From JBEKZQ01 sp049509675 (lineage in GTDB: Bacteria > Planctomycetota > Planctomycetia > Pirellulales > Thermoguttaceae): 10,180 bases of DNA. The stretch is from positions 1 through 10,180 of the forward strand of contig JBEKZQ010000226.1 in NCBI GenBank assembly GCA_049509675.1, given 5' to 3'. This document shows positions 1 to 6,824 of this stretch, in pieces. A program made the translations under genes and the position numbers. The notes beneath the pieces were generated by a model that worked only from the letters and a program-made list of their open reading frames with translations, was not told the origin of the DNA and searched no databases. Every line of letters begins with the position of its first letter. Positions within the stretch are counted from its first letter, which is position 1.

Positions 1-2
1 CG

Positions 3-69
3 ACACTAGCCCGAAGCGCCAGCGAGGGATTTGCGGCCATTCTCCCTCGCTGGCGCTTCGGGCTAGTGT
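3..69. repeat. 27-bp perfect inverted repeat (hairpin element)
   Basis: Arms 3-29 and 43-69 are exact reverse complements over 27 bases, with a 13-base loop at 30-42. The arms contain GCCCGAAGCGCC and its complement. There is no T-run after either arm, so a simple intrinsic terminator is not indicated, though an RNA hairpin this strong would still affect 3' ends. From memory, near-identical units ending in CTAGTGT recur many times in planctomycete genomes, so I read it as a dispersed REP-like element between genes. That recollection cannot be tested within this window, which has only one copy. Confidence 0.85.
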
Positions 70-207
70 ACGAAATGGACCTGCGGGCGAAAGGCTTGGC
101 ACTTTGCAGTTTTCCTGCCCCCGTGAGTGTTTTCCTTGACAACTGCCTCTCCAGGAAGCCAAGATGATGGTCTGCAATCCTTCCCTTCCATCTCTGCGAG
201 CGCGTCG

Positions 208-2439
208 ATGGCACGCAGTGCTACATCCAAGAATTTGCGGAGACCGCCAGTGCATCACGTCTGCAGGCGTCGGTTCCTCAGCCTAGCCGTTCTCGTCGCG
301 GGCGCTGCCATGTTGCAAGGCAACGCGTGGGCCGCCGGCCGTGCCGCCGCGCCGCCGGCCCCGCCCGGACCGCTGCTGGGCTCGCCCAATTTCCAGCCCT
401 CGCCCGAACGTCCCATCGGCTGGCGGGGCGACGGAACGGGCAGGTTCCCGGCCGCCAATCCGCCGACGCAGTGGGGGCGGACGATCAAGGGGTTCTATGC
501 CGAACTCCAGTGCCAGGCCGGCAAGCCGCAAGGTCCCGCCAAGGCCGGCGAGTTGCTCAACATGGGCTTCCTCCGCGACTGGCTCATCATCGGACCCTTC
601 GACACCAAGGACTTCAAGACCGGCGTCGATGAAGACATCCTCCAGGACGAAACCACGCTGCAGCCTCAGGTTGGCGACAAGTCTGGCGACAGGGCCTGGA
701 CCCATTGGCACATCTCCGTGGAGAACCAGAGCAAGAGCGAGGGCAAACTGCTCTTGGATTTCGCACAGGCCTACGGCAAGACCGACGAGCAGGAATGGCA
801 GAACCACCCCGGCACCATGAAACCCTGGGCGGCCTATGCCCAAACCAGCCTGTGGTCGCCCGTGGCAGCCAAGGTGAGGCTCCGCATCGAGGGCGATGGC
901 GTCCGCAAGGCCTGGTTCAACGGCGCGCCGGTCAAGATGCCCGGCCAGTATCAGCCCTCGCCCGTCGTCGACCTCAAGGAGGGTTGGAACAACCTGGTGG
1001 TCAAGGCCGTTTCTTCCAAGGGCGGCTGGAACTTCGTGGCCCACGTCGCCCCGCTGCCGCCGTACGAGTACGAGACCAGGAACATCCGGTGGATGACGCG
1101 AATGCCCGGGCCGAGTTGGTGTTCGCCCATCATCGTCGGCGACAATATCTTTGTCAGCGCCGACGGCGGCACGCTCGTCTGTCTGAACAAGACGGACGGC
1201 AAGGTGCTGTGGATGCGCAGCACCACCTACTACCATGCCGTCGATGCCGGCGAGCAGAACAAACTTGCCGACCTCGAACCCAAGGTCCGGCAACTCGACG
1301 AGGCCTGCGCGGCATTGCCGGCGCTGATCAACGAGACCATCAGTTCCGATGGCATGCAGGCCGACCGGAACGAGGCCCTCAACAAGAAAATCAAGGACAA
1401 GTGCGACCTTGAATGGGCGATCCAGCAGGCCATGGCCAAGGCCAACCGAAAAAAGTACAACGCCTGGAACAACGACGCCGACTGGTCCAAGTACACCCCG
1501 ACCAGCGACGGCAAGCACGTCTGGACGGCGTTCTGGGGCGGCAACAAGGGCATCGGCGCCAACGTCGTGGTCTGCTTCGACCTCAACGGAAAACGCATCT
1601 GGAGCCACTTTTGCGGCCAGACCGACATCGCCGAGCACGGGACCCATTGCTCCCCCGCGATCTGCGGCGACTACCTGGTTTTCAAGAGCGGCGCGGTGCT
1701 GCTCGGCTTCGAGAAGGCCACGGGCAAGGTGGCGTGGCAGCAAGCGATCGAGGGCGGAATCGGCGCCAGCGCCTTGCCGCTGCGCATCGGCAAGGAAACA
1801 CTCGCCTATGTGCCGCAGGCCGGCCTTTTCCGGCCCGCCGACGGCGCCAGGCTCTGGAAGGCCGCCATCACGACCGACATCCTCACCCCAACCATCGCCG
1901 ACGGGGTGATTTATGGAATCGGTGAAAAACACTTTTTCGCCTTCAAACTGCCGCAGCAGGCCGCCGATTCCATGACCCTGGCAACGCTGCTGAAAATTCC
2001 CTGGAAGGACGTCGAATACCACATGCCCGGAGTCTTCACCGACAGCATTATCGCTTCGCCGCTGTACGACAAGGGCCTGGTCTATGTCGTCAGCCAGGGC
2101 GGCGCGATGAATGTCCTTGACGCCCAGACCGGCAAGCGCGTCTACGCTCACGCGATGGATTCACTGCATCCGCGCCTCACCTGGGTTTTCGTGGTGGGAA
2201 TCTGTTCCAGCACGAGCCTCGGCGGCAAGCATATTTTCGTCCGCGACGACCAGGGCCAGACGCTCGTTCTCGAGCCCGGCCCGCGATACAAGGAAATCGC
2301 CAGGAATCTGCTGGTCGAATACAATGTCGAATACAATAACGAAGGGATACAGCCCGAGGCCCAGAGCAACTTCTTCTTTGAAGGCGACCGGATTTACTTC
2401 CGCAGCCGGGGCTTTATGTACTGCATCGGCGAGAAATAA
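208..2439 (+). CDS. Exported PQQ-like beta-propeller protein with inserted beta-sandwich domain
   Basis: Large exported protein of 743 residues (from ATG 208) of the PQQ/quinoprotein-like beta-propeller class; enzymatic activity is not established. The start is uncertain: an in-frame GTG at 127 adds 27 residues with no signal-like character, and a perfect TTGACA at 136-141 lies between the two starts, so ATG 208 is preferred. Residues about 19-43 hold a Tat-like signal (RRRFLS followed by a hydrophobic run, then AWA). After a Pro/Ala linker comes the FQPSPERPIGWR segment, also found in the next gene. Residues about 120-285 form an inserted region starting DWLIIGPF and ending in a galactose-binding-like beta-sandwich pattern (RLRIEGDGVRKAWFNG, EGWNNLVVK). 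Propeller blades follow, for example LVCLNKTDGKVLW and LLGFEKATGKVAW, interrupted by a charged, helix-rich insertion at about 345-420. It ends YCIGEK, like its paralogue downstream, with which it probably forms an operon. A structural or binding role is as likely as a redox one. Confidence 0.85.
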   Translation: MARSATSKNLRRPPVHHVCRRRFLSLAVLVAGAAMLQGNAWAAGRAAAPPAPPGPLLGSPNFQPSPERPIGWRGDGTGRFPAANPPTQWGRTIKGFYAELQCQAGKPQGPAKAGELLNMGFLRDWLIIGPFDTKDFKTGVDEDILQDETTLQPQVGDKSGDRAWTHWHISVENQSKSEGKLLLDFAQAYGKTDEQEWQNHPGTMKPWAAYAQTSLWSPVAAKVRLRIEGDGVRKAWFNGAPVKMPGQYQPSPVVDLKEGWNNLVVKAVSSKGGWNFVAHVAPLPPYEYETRNIRWMTRMPGPSWCSPIIVGDNIFVSADGGTLVCLNKTDGKVLWMRSTTYYHAVDAGEQNKLADLEPKVRQLDEACAALPALINETISSDGMQADRNEALNKKIKDKCDLEWAIQQAMAKANRKKYNAWNNDADWSKYTPTSDGKHVWTAFWGGNKGIGANVVVCFDLNGKRIWSHFCGQTDIAEHGTHCSPAICGDYLVFKSGAVLLGFEKATGKVAWQQAIEGGIGASALPLRIGKETLAYVPQAGLFRPADGARLWKAAITTDILTPTIADGVIYGIGEKHFFAFKLPQQAADSMTLATLLKIPWKDVEYHMPGVFTDSIIASPLYDKGLVYVVSQGGAMNVLDAQTGKRVYAHAMDSLHPRLTWVFVVGICSSTSLGGKHIFVRDDQGQTLVLEPGPRYKEIARNLLVEYNVEYNNEGIQPEAQSNFFFEGDRIYFRSRGFMYCIGEK

Positions 2440-2471
2440 GCCCGCAGCCACGCCCGACAGGCCCATTCACC

Positions 2472-3782
2472 ATGACGATGCGGACAAGAACCAGGGTGGT
2501 CGGAGCGTGCTTGTTGGCCGCGCTGGCGTTGGCTTTCTTGACTGCGGAGGGGGGCGATGCCGCCGAGGGCAATGGTCCTGCTGCAACCGCGCCGACGGCC
2601 CCCCGCGGAGCGCTGCTGGGCGCGCCGGATTTCCAGCCCTCGCCCGAGCGCCCCATCGGCTGGCGGGCCGACGGAACCGGGCTTTATCCGGCGGCGGAGC
2701 CGGTCGCCAAATGGTCGGCGAAGAGGAACGTACTCTGGACGGCCAAGGTGGGCGCAGGCTGCTCTTCGCCCGTGCTGGTCGGCAAGCGGGTAGTGATCAC
2801 GGCCGAGCCCGATATGCTGGTTTGCCTGGACGCGGCGACCGGCAAGGAACTTTGGCGGACGGCCCACAGGCTCTCCGACCTGCCGGCCGCGTTGCACGCC
2901 GAAGCCCCCAGGCTTGCCGAGCATTACGGCGACGCCACGCCCACCGTCGTCAGCGACGGGCAATGGGTGTGGGTGTTTCTCAACGCGGGCATCGTGGCCT
3001 GCCACGACCTGGAGGGAAAGAGCCGTTGGATGACCTGGTATAATACGCGGCTGACCACCGGCTACGGGCGAACTGCCACGCCGGTGTTGGCCGGCAACCG
3101 CTTGCTGGTGCATTTCGGCCCCTTGCTGTGCCTGGATGCGTCCACGGGAAAGCTGCTATGGCAGAACGACAAAGCCAAGGCGGGCTACGGCACGCCCATC
3201 CTCGCCCGGATTGGCGGCGTGGACGTGGCGATCACCCCCAAAGGCCATCTTGTTCGCGTCGCCGATGGAAAGACCCTCGCCGACCAACTGGGCAATTGCG
3301 GCTACTGTAGCCCCGTGCTGTCTAACGGCGTGGTCTACTTCATTGACCGCACCATGACCGCCGTGCAGCTTCCCGAAAAGGCCGGCGACAGGATCGAGTG
3401 CAGGGAACTGTGGTGCGAGGATTTGGAAGGCGACTTCTTCGCCTCGCCGCTGATCCACGACGGCCGCGTCTATGCGGTTGACCGCGCCGCCAACTACTAC
3501 GTCATCGATGCGCGGACCGGCAAGACCATCTTGAAGAAGACCCTCGATTTGCCGCCCGCCGGGCGAATCGGCGCTCCGAATGTCTATCCCAGCCCTTGCC
3601 TGGCGGGCAAGCACCTGTTCGTCGGCAACGACGCCGGCGATACGGCCCTCCTTGAGCCGGGCGACCAGGCCACGGTGGTGGAAACGAATTCCGTTGGAGC
3701 CGGCTCGGGCGGAACGCCCACTTTTTGCGGTAAGCGAATGTTCGTCCGCGGCGGAAAGCTACTGTACTGCATCGGGGAGTAA
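2472..3782 (+). CDS. Exported PQQ-like beta-propeller protein
   Basis: A 436-residue secreted beta-propeller protein and shorter paralogue of the gene before it. Residues 1-31 form a Sec-type signal (TRTRVV, then a hydrophobic LLAALALAFL run). Residues 46-75 carry the shared GALLGAPDF / FQPSPERPIGWR segment. Blade motifs with the D-x-x-TGK pattern are at about 116-130 (LVCLDAATGKELW), 218-231 (LLCLDASTGKLLW) and 343-352 (YVIDARTGK). The C-terminus LLYCIGE matches the neighbour. It lacks the beta-sandwich and the helical insertion of the larger paralogue, so it shows the basic domain plan. ATG 2472 was chosen because it starts right at the signal peptide; an ATG two codons later is also possible, and there is no strong Shine-Dalgarno. 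The gap of 32 bases from the upstream stop suggests cotranscription. Whether it binds PQQ or any cofactor cannot be told from the motifs. Confidence 0.88.
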   Translation: MTMRTRTRVVGACLLAALALAFLTAEGGDAAEGNGPAATAPTAPRGALLGAPDFQPSPERPIGWRADGTGLYPAAEPVAKWSAKRNVLWTAKVGAGCSSPVLVGKRVVITAEPDMLVCLDAATGKELWRTAHRLSDLPAALHAEAPRLAEHYGDATPTVVSDGQWVWVFLNAGIVACHDLEGKSRWMTWYNTRLTTGYGRTATPVLAGNRLLVHFGPLLCLDASTGKLLWQNDKAKAGYGTPILARIGGVDVAITPKGHLVRVADGKTLADQLGNCGYCSPVLSNGVVYFIDRTMTAVQLPEKAGDRIECRELWCEDLEGDFFASPLIHDGRVYAVDRAANYYVIDARTGKTILKKTLDLPPAGRIGAPNVYPSPCLAGKHLFVGNDAGDTALLEPGDQATVVETNSVGAGSGGTPTFCGKRMFVRGGKLLYCIGE

Positions 3783-3798
3783 CGGCATCGCTGCCGGC

Positions 3799-5211
3799 TC
3801 AGCCCAAACTCCACGGGGCGCGCATCGGCCGGTCCAACATGCGGTTGGCCTCGTCGTCGCCGGGGAATTCCTCCTTGACCGGGTCCCAGCGCAGCTTCCG
3901 CTTCAGCCGCATGGCGATGTTGCCCAGGTGGCAGATCGAGGTCGAGCGATGGCCCACCTCGGCCGCGGCCAGCGGGTCTTTGCGCGCGCGGACGCAGGCC
4001 AGGAAATTGCGGACGTGGTCGGGGACGTGATACTTGGCCTGTTCCTCCTTCCGCGCGGGATTGCTCACGGCGAGATGGATCTCGTTGGGTCCGATGGGCG
4101 AATCCTTCAGCGAGGCGGGCTCGGTCTCCACGCCGCCATAAGTGTACTGCACCCAACCCTCGGTACCGATGAAGCGCGCGCCAAAGCGATCCTTGCTGGT
4201 CTGGCAGTGCAGCTCGACGCCGTTGGCATAGCGGGCGCAGAAGGAGACCTTGCTGGCCGTGTTGTACAGTCCGCCCGGCGGCGGCCATTGGCCGCCCGTG
4301 TCCTCCAACTCGATCGGCCCGCTGTGGTCGGTGCCCAGCGCCCATTGGGCCAGGTCGTTGGTGTGCGTGCCGAAATTGGTGGTCTGCCCGCCGGAATAGT
4401 CGAGGTTGAAGCGGAAGCGATAGAAGCAGCGGTCCTTGTGATAGGGGGCCAGCGGCGCGGGGCCCAGCCAGAAGGGATAATCGAAGCCTTCGGGCACGGG
4501 CATGGGTTTCCACCCCGGCCCCGGGTCCACCGCGTTGTTCTCCGCCACGTAGGTCATGATCTTCCGGAGTTTTCCGATGCGGCCGTTGCGCACCAACTCG
4601 CAGGCCAGCCGCGCGGCGGGGCTGGAGCGATAATGGGTGCCGGTCTGCAGGACGCGTTTGTGCTTCCGCACCGCCTCGACCATCGTGCGTCCGTGGCGGA
4701 GGCACAACGACAGCGGCTTCTCGCAGTAAATGTCTTTGCCCGCTCGGGCCGCCATCACCGTCATCAAGGCGTGCCAGTGATCGGGAACGACGATCGTCAC
4801 CACGTCGATGTCGGGCCGGGCGAGGATCTCGCGGAAGTCGTTGCAGGCGTCGCAGCCTTTGTATCGGCCGGACGGCTTGGCGGCCGCGTAGTGCGCGTTG
4901 ACCTTCTCCTGCGCCGGCTTGCGGCCCAGGAACTGCTTCGGCACGCGGTAGCCGCCGCTGGCCGTGTTCACGTCGCAGACGGCGAGCACCTGGGCGTCGT
5001 CCTGGCCGAGGAAGGCGGGCAGGTCGATCTCGCTCTGGTTGCCGCAGCCGATGAAACCCACCTGGATGCGGTTGCTCGGCGAGGCGGCGCCGAAGACCGT
5101 GGCGGGCACGATCGTCGGCAGGGCCGCCGCGCCCAGCGCGGTCCCCGCGCATAAGAGGAATTGCCGGCGCGAAGCGCGGCCGGCTGGTGTCCGATCTTGG
5201 CACGTATTCAT
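3799..5211 (-). CDS. Tat-exported Gfo/Idh/MocA family oxidoreductase
   Basis: NAD(P)-dependent oxidoreductase family acting on sugars, inositols and similar polyols; the substrate is unknown. From ATG at 5211 it has 470 residues. The Tat signal is at the N-terminus (SRRQFLL, residues 14-20, then a hydrophobic stretch and ATVFGA). The Rossmann fold begins at about residue 49 with VGFIGCGNQ, the family dinucleotide-binding loop. ICEKP-type motif YCEKP lies at 162-166, preceded by VPDHWH at 142-147. GTHTND at 281-286 sits where the family catalytic His/Asp region is expected. The tail, with a CHLGNIAMRL stretch (427-436) and ending in APW near the C-terminus, is typical of planctomycete members. 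A TTG start at 5226 is possible but ATG 5211 has a GGAG nine bases upstream, within the region the TTG would make coding. It converges on the propeller gene with 16 bases between stops. Assignment to family is firm. Confidence 0.95.
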   Translation of the reverse strand: MNTCQDRTPAGRASRRQFLLCAGTALGAAALPTIVPATVFGAASPSNRIQVGFIGCGNQSEIDLPAFLGQDDAQVLAVCDVNTASGGYRVPKQFLGRKPAQEKVNAHYAAAKPSGRYKGCDACNDFREILARPDIDVVTIVVPDHWHALMTVMAARAGKDIYCEKPLSLCLRHGRTMVEAVRKHKRVLQTGTHYRSSPAARLACELVRNGRIGKLRKIMTYVAENNAVDPGPGWKPMPVPEGFDYPFWLGPAPLAPYHKDRCFYRFRFNLDYSGGQTTNFGTHTNDLAQWALGTDHSGPIELEDTGGQWPPPGGLYNTASKVSFCARYANGVELHCQTSKDRFGARFIGTEGWVQYTYGGVETEPASLKDSPIGPNEIHLAVSNPARKEEQAKYHVPDHVRNFLACVRARKDPLAAAEVGHRSTSICHLGNIAMRLKRKLRWDPVKEEFPGDDEANRMLDRPMRAPWSLG

Positions 5212-5242
5212 TGGCTCAATCTCCAAAATCTACGGTTAGGGT

Positions 5243-5268
5243 CCCCTCTCCCCTTTGCGGGAGAAGGG
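5243..5268. repeat. Small GC-rich hairpin repeat
   Basis: CCCCTCTCCC (5243-5252) pairs with GGGAGAAGGG (5259-5268) in 9 of 10 positions around a 6-base loop. It is followed by GGGGGTGACGGG. The general pattern (CCCTCTCCC, short loop, GGGAGA-GGG, then a G-rich tail) is one I recall as a dispersed intergenic repeat in many bacteria. It lies in the 5' flank of the oxidoreductase gene, about 30 bases upstream of its start, so it could also sit in that gene's leader RNA. There is only one copy in the window. Confidence 0.55.
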
Positions 5269-5484
5269 TTGGGGGTGACGGGAAGGCGCTACGCGCGGTC
5301 AACTCCACGCGCCCTCCAGGGTAATCCCCGGGCGGCTGGCAGGCAAGTCGGCACACGCCTGGCCAGCAGTACACTCCCCGCTAGGATGGCGTAGTAATTA
5401 GGTTGCATCTGGAGAAAGCCGGTCTTGATTCGCCCCATAGGTGTTTCAGCACTCGCGGGGTTTTTCCTTCTCAGTCGTTATTAT

Positions 5485-5499
5485 ATAGATATTATCTAT
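5485..5499. promoter_or_regulatory. 15-bp palindrome, possible operator
   Basis: ATAGATA-T-TATCTAT is a perfect palindrome with a one-base centre. It lies in the AT-rich stretch 115 bases upstream of the ribbon-helix-helix-like gene. Such genes often bind palindromes in their own upstream region, which is the only reason to suggest an operator. AT-rich DNA makes short palindromes more likely by chance, so this is a weak call. Confidence 0.3.
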
Positions 5500-5579
5500 G
5501 CATTCAAGCGCATCGCGTATGTCATAAAGTATTGGACCACATGGACTTTCGATCAACGTTGTTCACTAAGAAATACCAC

Positions 5580-5607
5580 TTGCCAGTATAGATGTTTTCA
5601 ATATAAT
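5580..5607 (+). promoter_or_regulatory. Sigma70-type promoter, probably leaderless
   Basis: TTGCCA (5580-5585, five of six matches to TTGACA) and a perfect TATAAT (5602-5607) are separated by 16 bases. A start point seven bases after the -10 box would fall on 5614, which is the A of the ATG of the following small gene. That predicts a transcript with no 5' leader, and indeed there is no usable Shine-Dalgarno: the only purine-rich bases before the ATG lie within the promoter itself. Confidence 0.55.
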
Positions 5608-5613
5608 ATCAGT

Positions 5614-5820
5614 ATGGCACGGCCAATTAAAGACCCTGAATCGCGAATGACCATTCCTTATATGCTAATGCTCACGGCAGAGCAGAAAGCGATTATCAAG
5701 GAGGCCGCTGATCTGGCAGGCTTAGATATGTCGGCCTGGATTCGGCCAATACTACTCAAAGCCGCGAGGCAGCAGATGCTAGGTGCGAAGTTCCAAGAGC
5801 GACAGCTCAAAATCCGGTAG
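5614..5820 (+). CDS. Small ribbon-helix-helix-like (antitoxin-type) protein
   Basis: A 68-residue protein, probably DNA-binding. It begins MARPIKDPESRM, a basic N-terminus followed by a short strand (MTIPYMLMLT, residues 12-21). A helix AEQKAIIKEAADLAG (22-36) and a second helix starting DMSAWIRPILLKAARQQ (38-54) follow. This strand-helix-helix order, with the L-T-x-E-Q and S-x-W-I-R positions, is what ribbon-helix-helix proteins such as small antitoxins and MobC/CopG-like regulators show. The ATG at 5614 is preferred over the in-frame ATG 5425 because the upstream extension has no sensible domain and would contain the promoter at 5580-5607. The gene begins a low-GC segment and lies 197 bases before an unrecognised gene coupled to a PIN nuclease, so it may be their regulator, but no overlap ties them together. 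It could instead be an orphan remnant of a mobile element. The fold call is from pattern only. Confidence 0.72.
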   Translation: MARPIKDPESRMTIPYMLMLTAEQKAIIKEAADLAGLDMSAWIRPILLKAARQQMLGAKFQERQLKIR

Positions 5821-6017
5821 CGGAAAGAGGGGATTACGATCCCATCCGCGCAGAAGCGGACCCCTCCGGCAAATTATAGGGTTCCTGCGCCACCAAGACG
5901 CGGGCCGCTCTCCGGGTAAATCCCGTAAGGCGGGTTAAAGAGGGGTCGGCTGGAAGATCGAATCATGCTCATTAGGACACAATTTCATAGCCCAGGTTCA
6001 GGCTGAGGGATTCAGCG
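5821..6017. other. Intergenic stretch with serial short stem-loops
   Basis: Right after the small gene's stop are GGGAT/ATCCC (5830-5834 with 5839-5843, TACG loop) and TCCGC/GCGGA (5845-5849 with 5856-5860, 6-base loop). Further on, CGGG (5913-5916), CCCG (5922-5925) and CGGG (5931-5934) allow two alternative hairpins that share the middle strand. None is followed by a T-run, so they are not standard terminators. The stretch may be a structured 3' untranslated region or leader for the next gene. The Shine-Dalgarno GAGGGA (6005-6010) of the next gene ends it. No gene is seen here. Confidence 0.35.
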
Positions 6018-6824
6018 ATGGCATCCGCGAACAAGCCGACATCTACATTCGAGGTTCGCCTTGTGGCGCCGGACTTAATACCGGAACGCCTTCCGCTTCG
6101 TCAGGTCAACGACGTTTTGTCGGCCATTCAAGACCTTGCTAGCGGAAGAGATCCGTTTGAATTAAGCCATGTGCCCATGGAAAAAGGCATTAGCTTGACA
6201 CAGGTGCGAACTGGCTCCGCTGTGTACGCTTGCATCTCACGCGCGCCAGATGAAGCGAGGACGAATCTCTCCCGCGTAGGCGCATTGCTAGCATCCGCAA
6301 ATGCAGACGAAATTGAAGAAGAGGGTCTAATTGCCGCTCTTCGACCGATTCAGTTGCTTAGCGATGTAGCCCGAGCCATCAAGGGCCAAATTGAAGTTGT
6401 GTTGACCGAACTGAGGGATACGCCTCTTTTCGTTATCGGGGAAGATGCCTTTCCTCGAATCTCGGGACGCCTGCTGCTAAAAGGCGAAACTACGGTTGTA
6501 GGTCGCATCGAAAGGGCAGGTGGGGCTACAAGTATGCGATGTTTGCTACGCGTCCCAGGTCGTCGGCGCATTTTGTATTGCAACGTCGAGAGTAGAAAAT
6601 TAGTTCAACGGTTGGGACAACACTTATATGAAGACATTGCCGCCACCGGCACCGCGACTTGGATTCATCGCACTTGGAGGATTTACCAGTTCACAATCAG
6701 AGATTTCACCCAGCCTCAGTTAGGTGATGTAATCCAGACGTTGCAGCAACTTCGGGAAGCTGGCCTCAAAGCGTGGGATCAGATCGAAGACCCCGATGCG
6801 TTCATTCAGGAGCTACGGTCGTGA
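6018..6824 (+). CDS. Unrecognised protein, coupled to a PIN-domain nuclease
   Basis: A 268-residue soluble protein that I do not recognise. There is no signal peptide or membrane segment. ATG 6018 is well supported by GAGGGA seven bases upstream. Three parts can be seen. Residues 10-75 have a strand (FEVRLVAP), a helix (LRQVNDVLSAIQDLA) and a strand pair (GISLTQV, GSAVYACIS). Residues 78-135 are mainly helical and acidic (ANADEIEEEG), ending in IKGQIEVVLTELR. Residues 145-232 look like a compact beta-barrel, with short strands around GRLLLKGETTVVGRIE, MRCLLRVPG and RRILYCNV, a helix (SRKLVQRLGQHL), then TATWI and YQFTIRDF. An OB-like nucleic-acid-binding fold is possible but is my inference. 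The tail (LQQLREAGLKAWDQIEDPDAFIQELR) is helical and acidic. Its stop overlaps the GTG start of the PIN gene (GTGA), so the two are very likely translated together. It may be an inhibitor, adaptor or sensor for the nuclease; it is much larger than a usual VapB-type antitoxin. Confidence 0.82.
   Translation: MASANKPTSTFEVRLVAPDLIPERLPLRQVNDVLSAIQDLASGRDPFELSHVPMEKGISLTQVRTGSAVYACISRAPDEARTNLSRVGALLASANADEIEEEGLIAALRPIQLLSDVARAIKGQIEVVLTELRDTPLFVIGEDAFPRISGRLLLKGETTVVGRIERAGGATSMRCLLRVPGRRRILYCNVESRKLVQRLGQHLYEDIAATGTATWIHRTWRIYQFTIRDFTQPQLGDVIQTLQQLREAGLKAWDQIEDPDAFIQELRS

Larger units (their letters stand above)
5212..5613. other. Intergenic region, composition boundary, no convincing gene
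   Basis: This 402-base gap separates the start of the oxidoreductase gene from the start of the small ribbon-helix-helix-like gene. The first part (to about 5340) is GC-rich and holds a hairpin repeat at 5243-5268. From about 5461 the DNA turns AT-rich: the line 5461-5520 has 20 G or C of 60, by hand count. The AT-rich part contains a 15-bp palindrome (5485-5499) and a promoter (5580-5607). Open frames exist across it (for example an upstream extension of the small gene to ATG 5425), but the extension encodes no recognisable domain and would read through the promoter, so I leave it out. It must also hold the - strand promoter of the oxidoreductase; I could not identify it with confidence. Confidence 0.6.

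Noticed and set aside
136..166. Promoter with perfect TTGACA at 136-141
   Set aside because: The best -10 match (AAGATG, 161-166) is poor and 19 bases away. It is used only as a hint favouring the ATG at 208, not called as a promoter.
283..2151. Long open frame on the - strand opposite the first propeller gene
   Set aside because: It is antisense to a well-supported gene. GC-rich DNA with strong third-position bias gives long open antisense frames; the product is low-complexity and has no recognisable domain.
3580..5154. Long open frame on the + strand opposite the oxidoreductase gene
   Set aside because: The - strand frame has a full Tat signal, Rossmann loop and EKP motif. The + strand product shows only repetitive Gly/Ala/Arg/Val-rich sequence.
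5430..5466. Terminator-like CCCC...GGGG followed by TTTTT
   Set aside because: Only four base pairs with a loop of about 20 bases, and no gene ends just upstream on the + strand.
5425..5613. N-terminal extension of the ribbon-helix-helix-like gene to ATG 5425
   Set aside because: The extension would contain the predicted promoter and encodes no recognisable domain. The product from ATG 5614 has the expected length and start (MARP) for such proteins.
5875..5900. tRNA-like 3' end (GGGTTCCTGCGCCACCA)
   Set aside because: It resembles a tRNA tail with CCA, but there is no T-arm stem, no matching acceptor strand and no anticodon arm upstream. A degraded attachment-site remnant cannot be excluded but is not supported.
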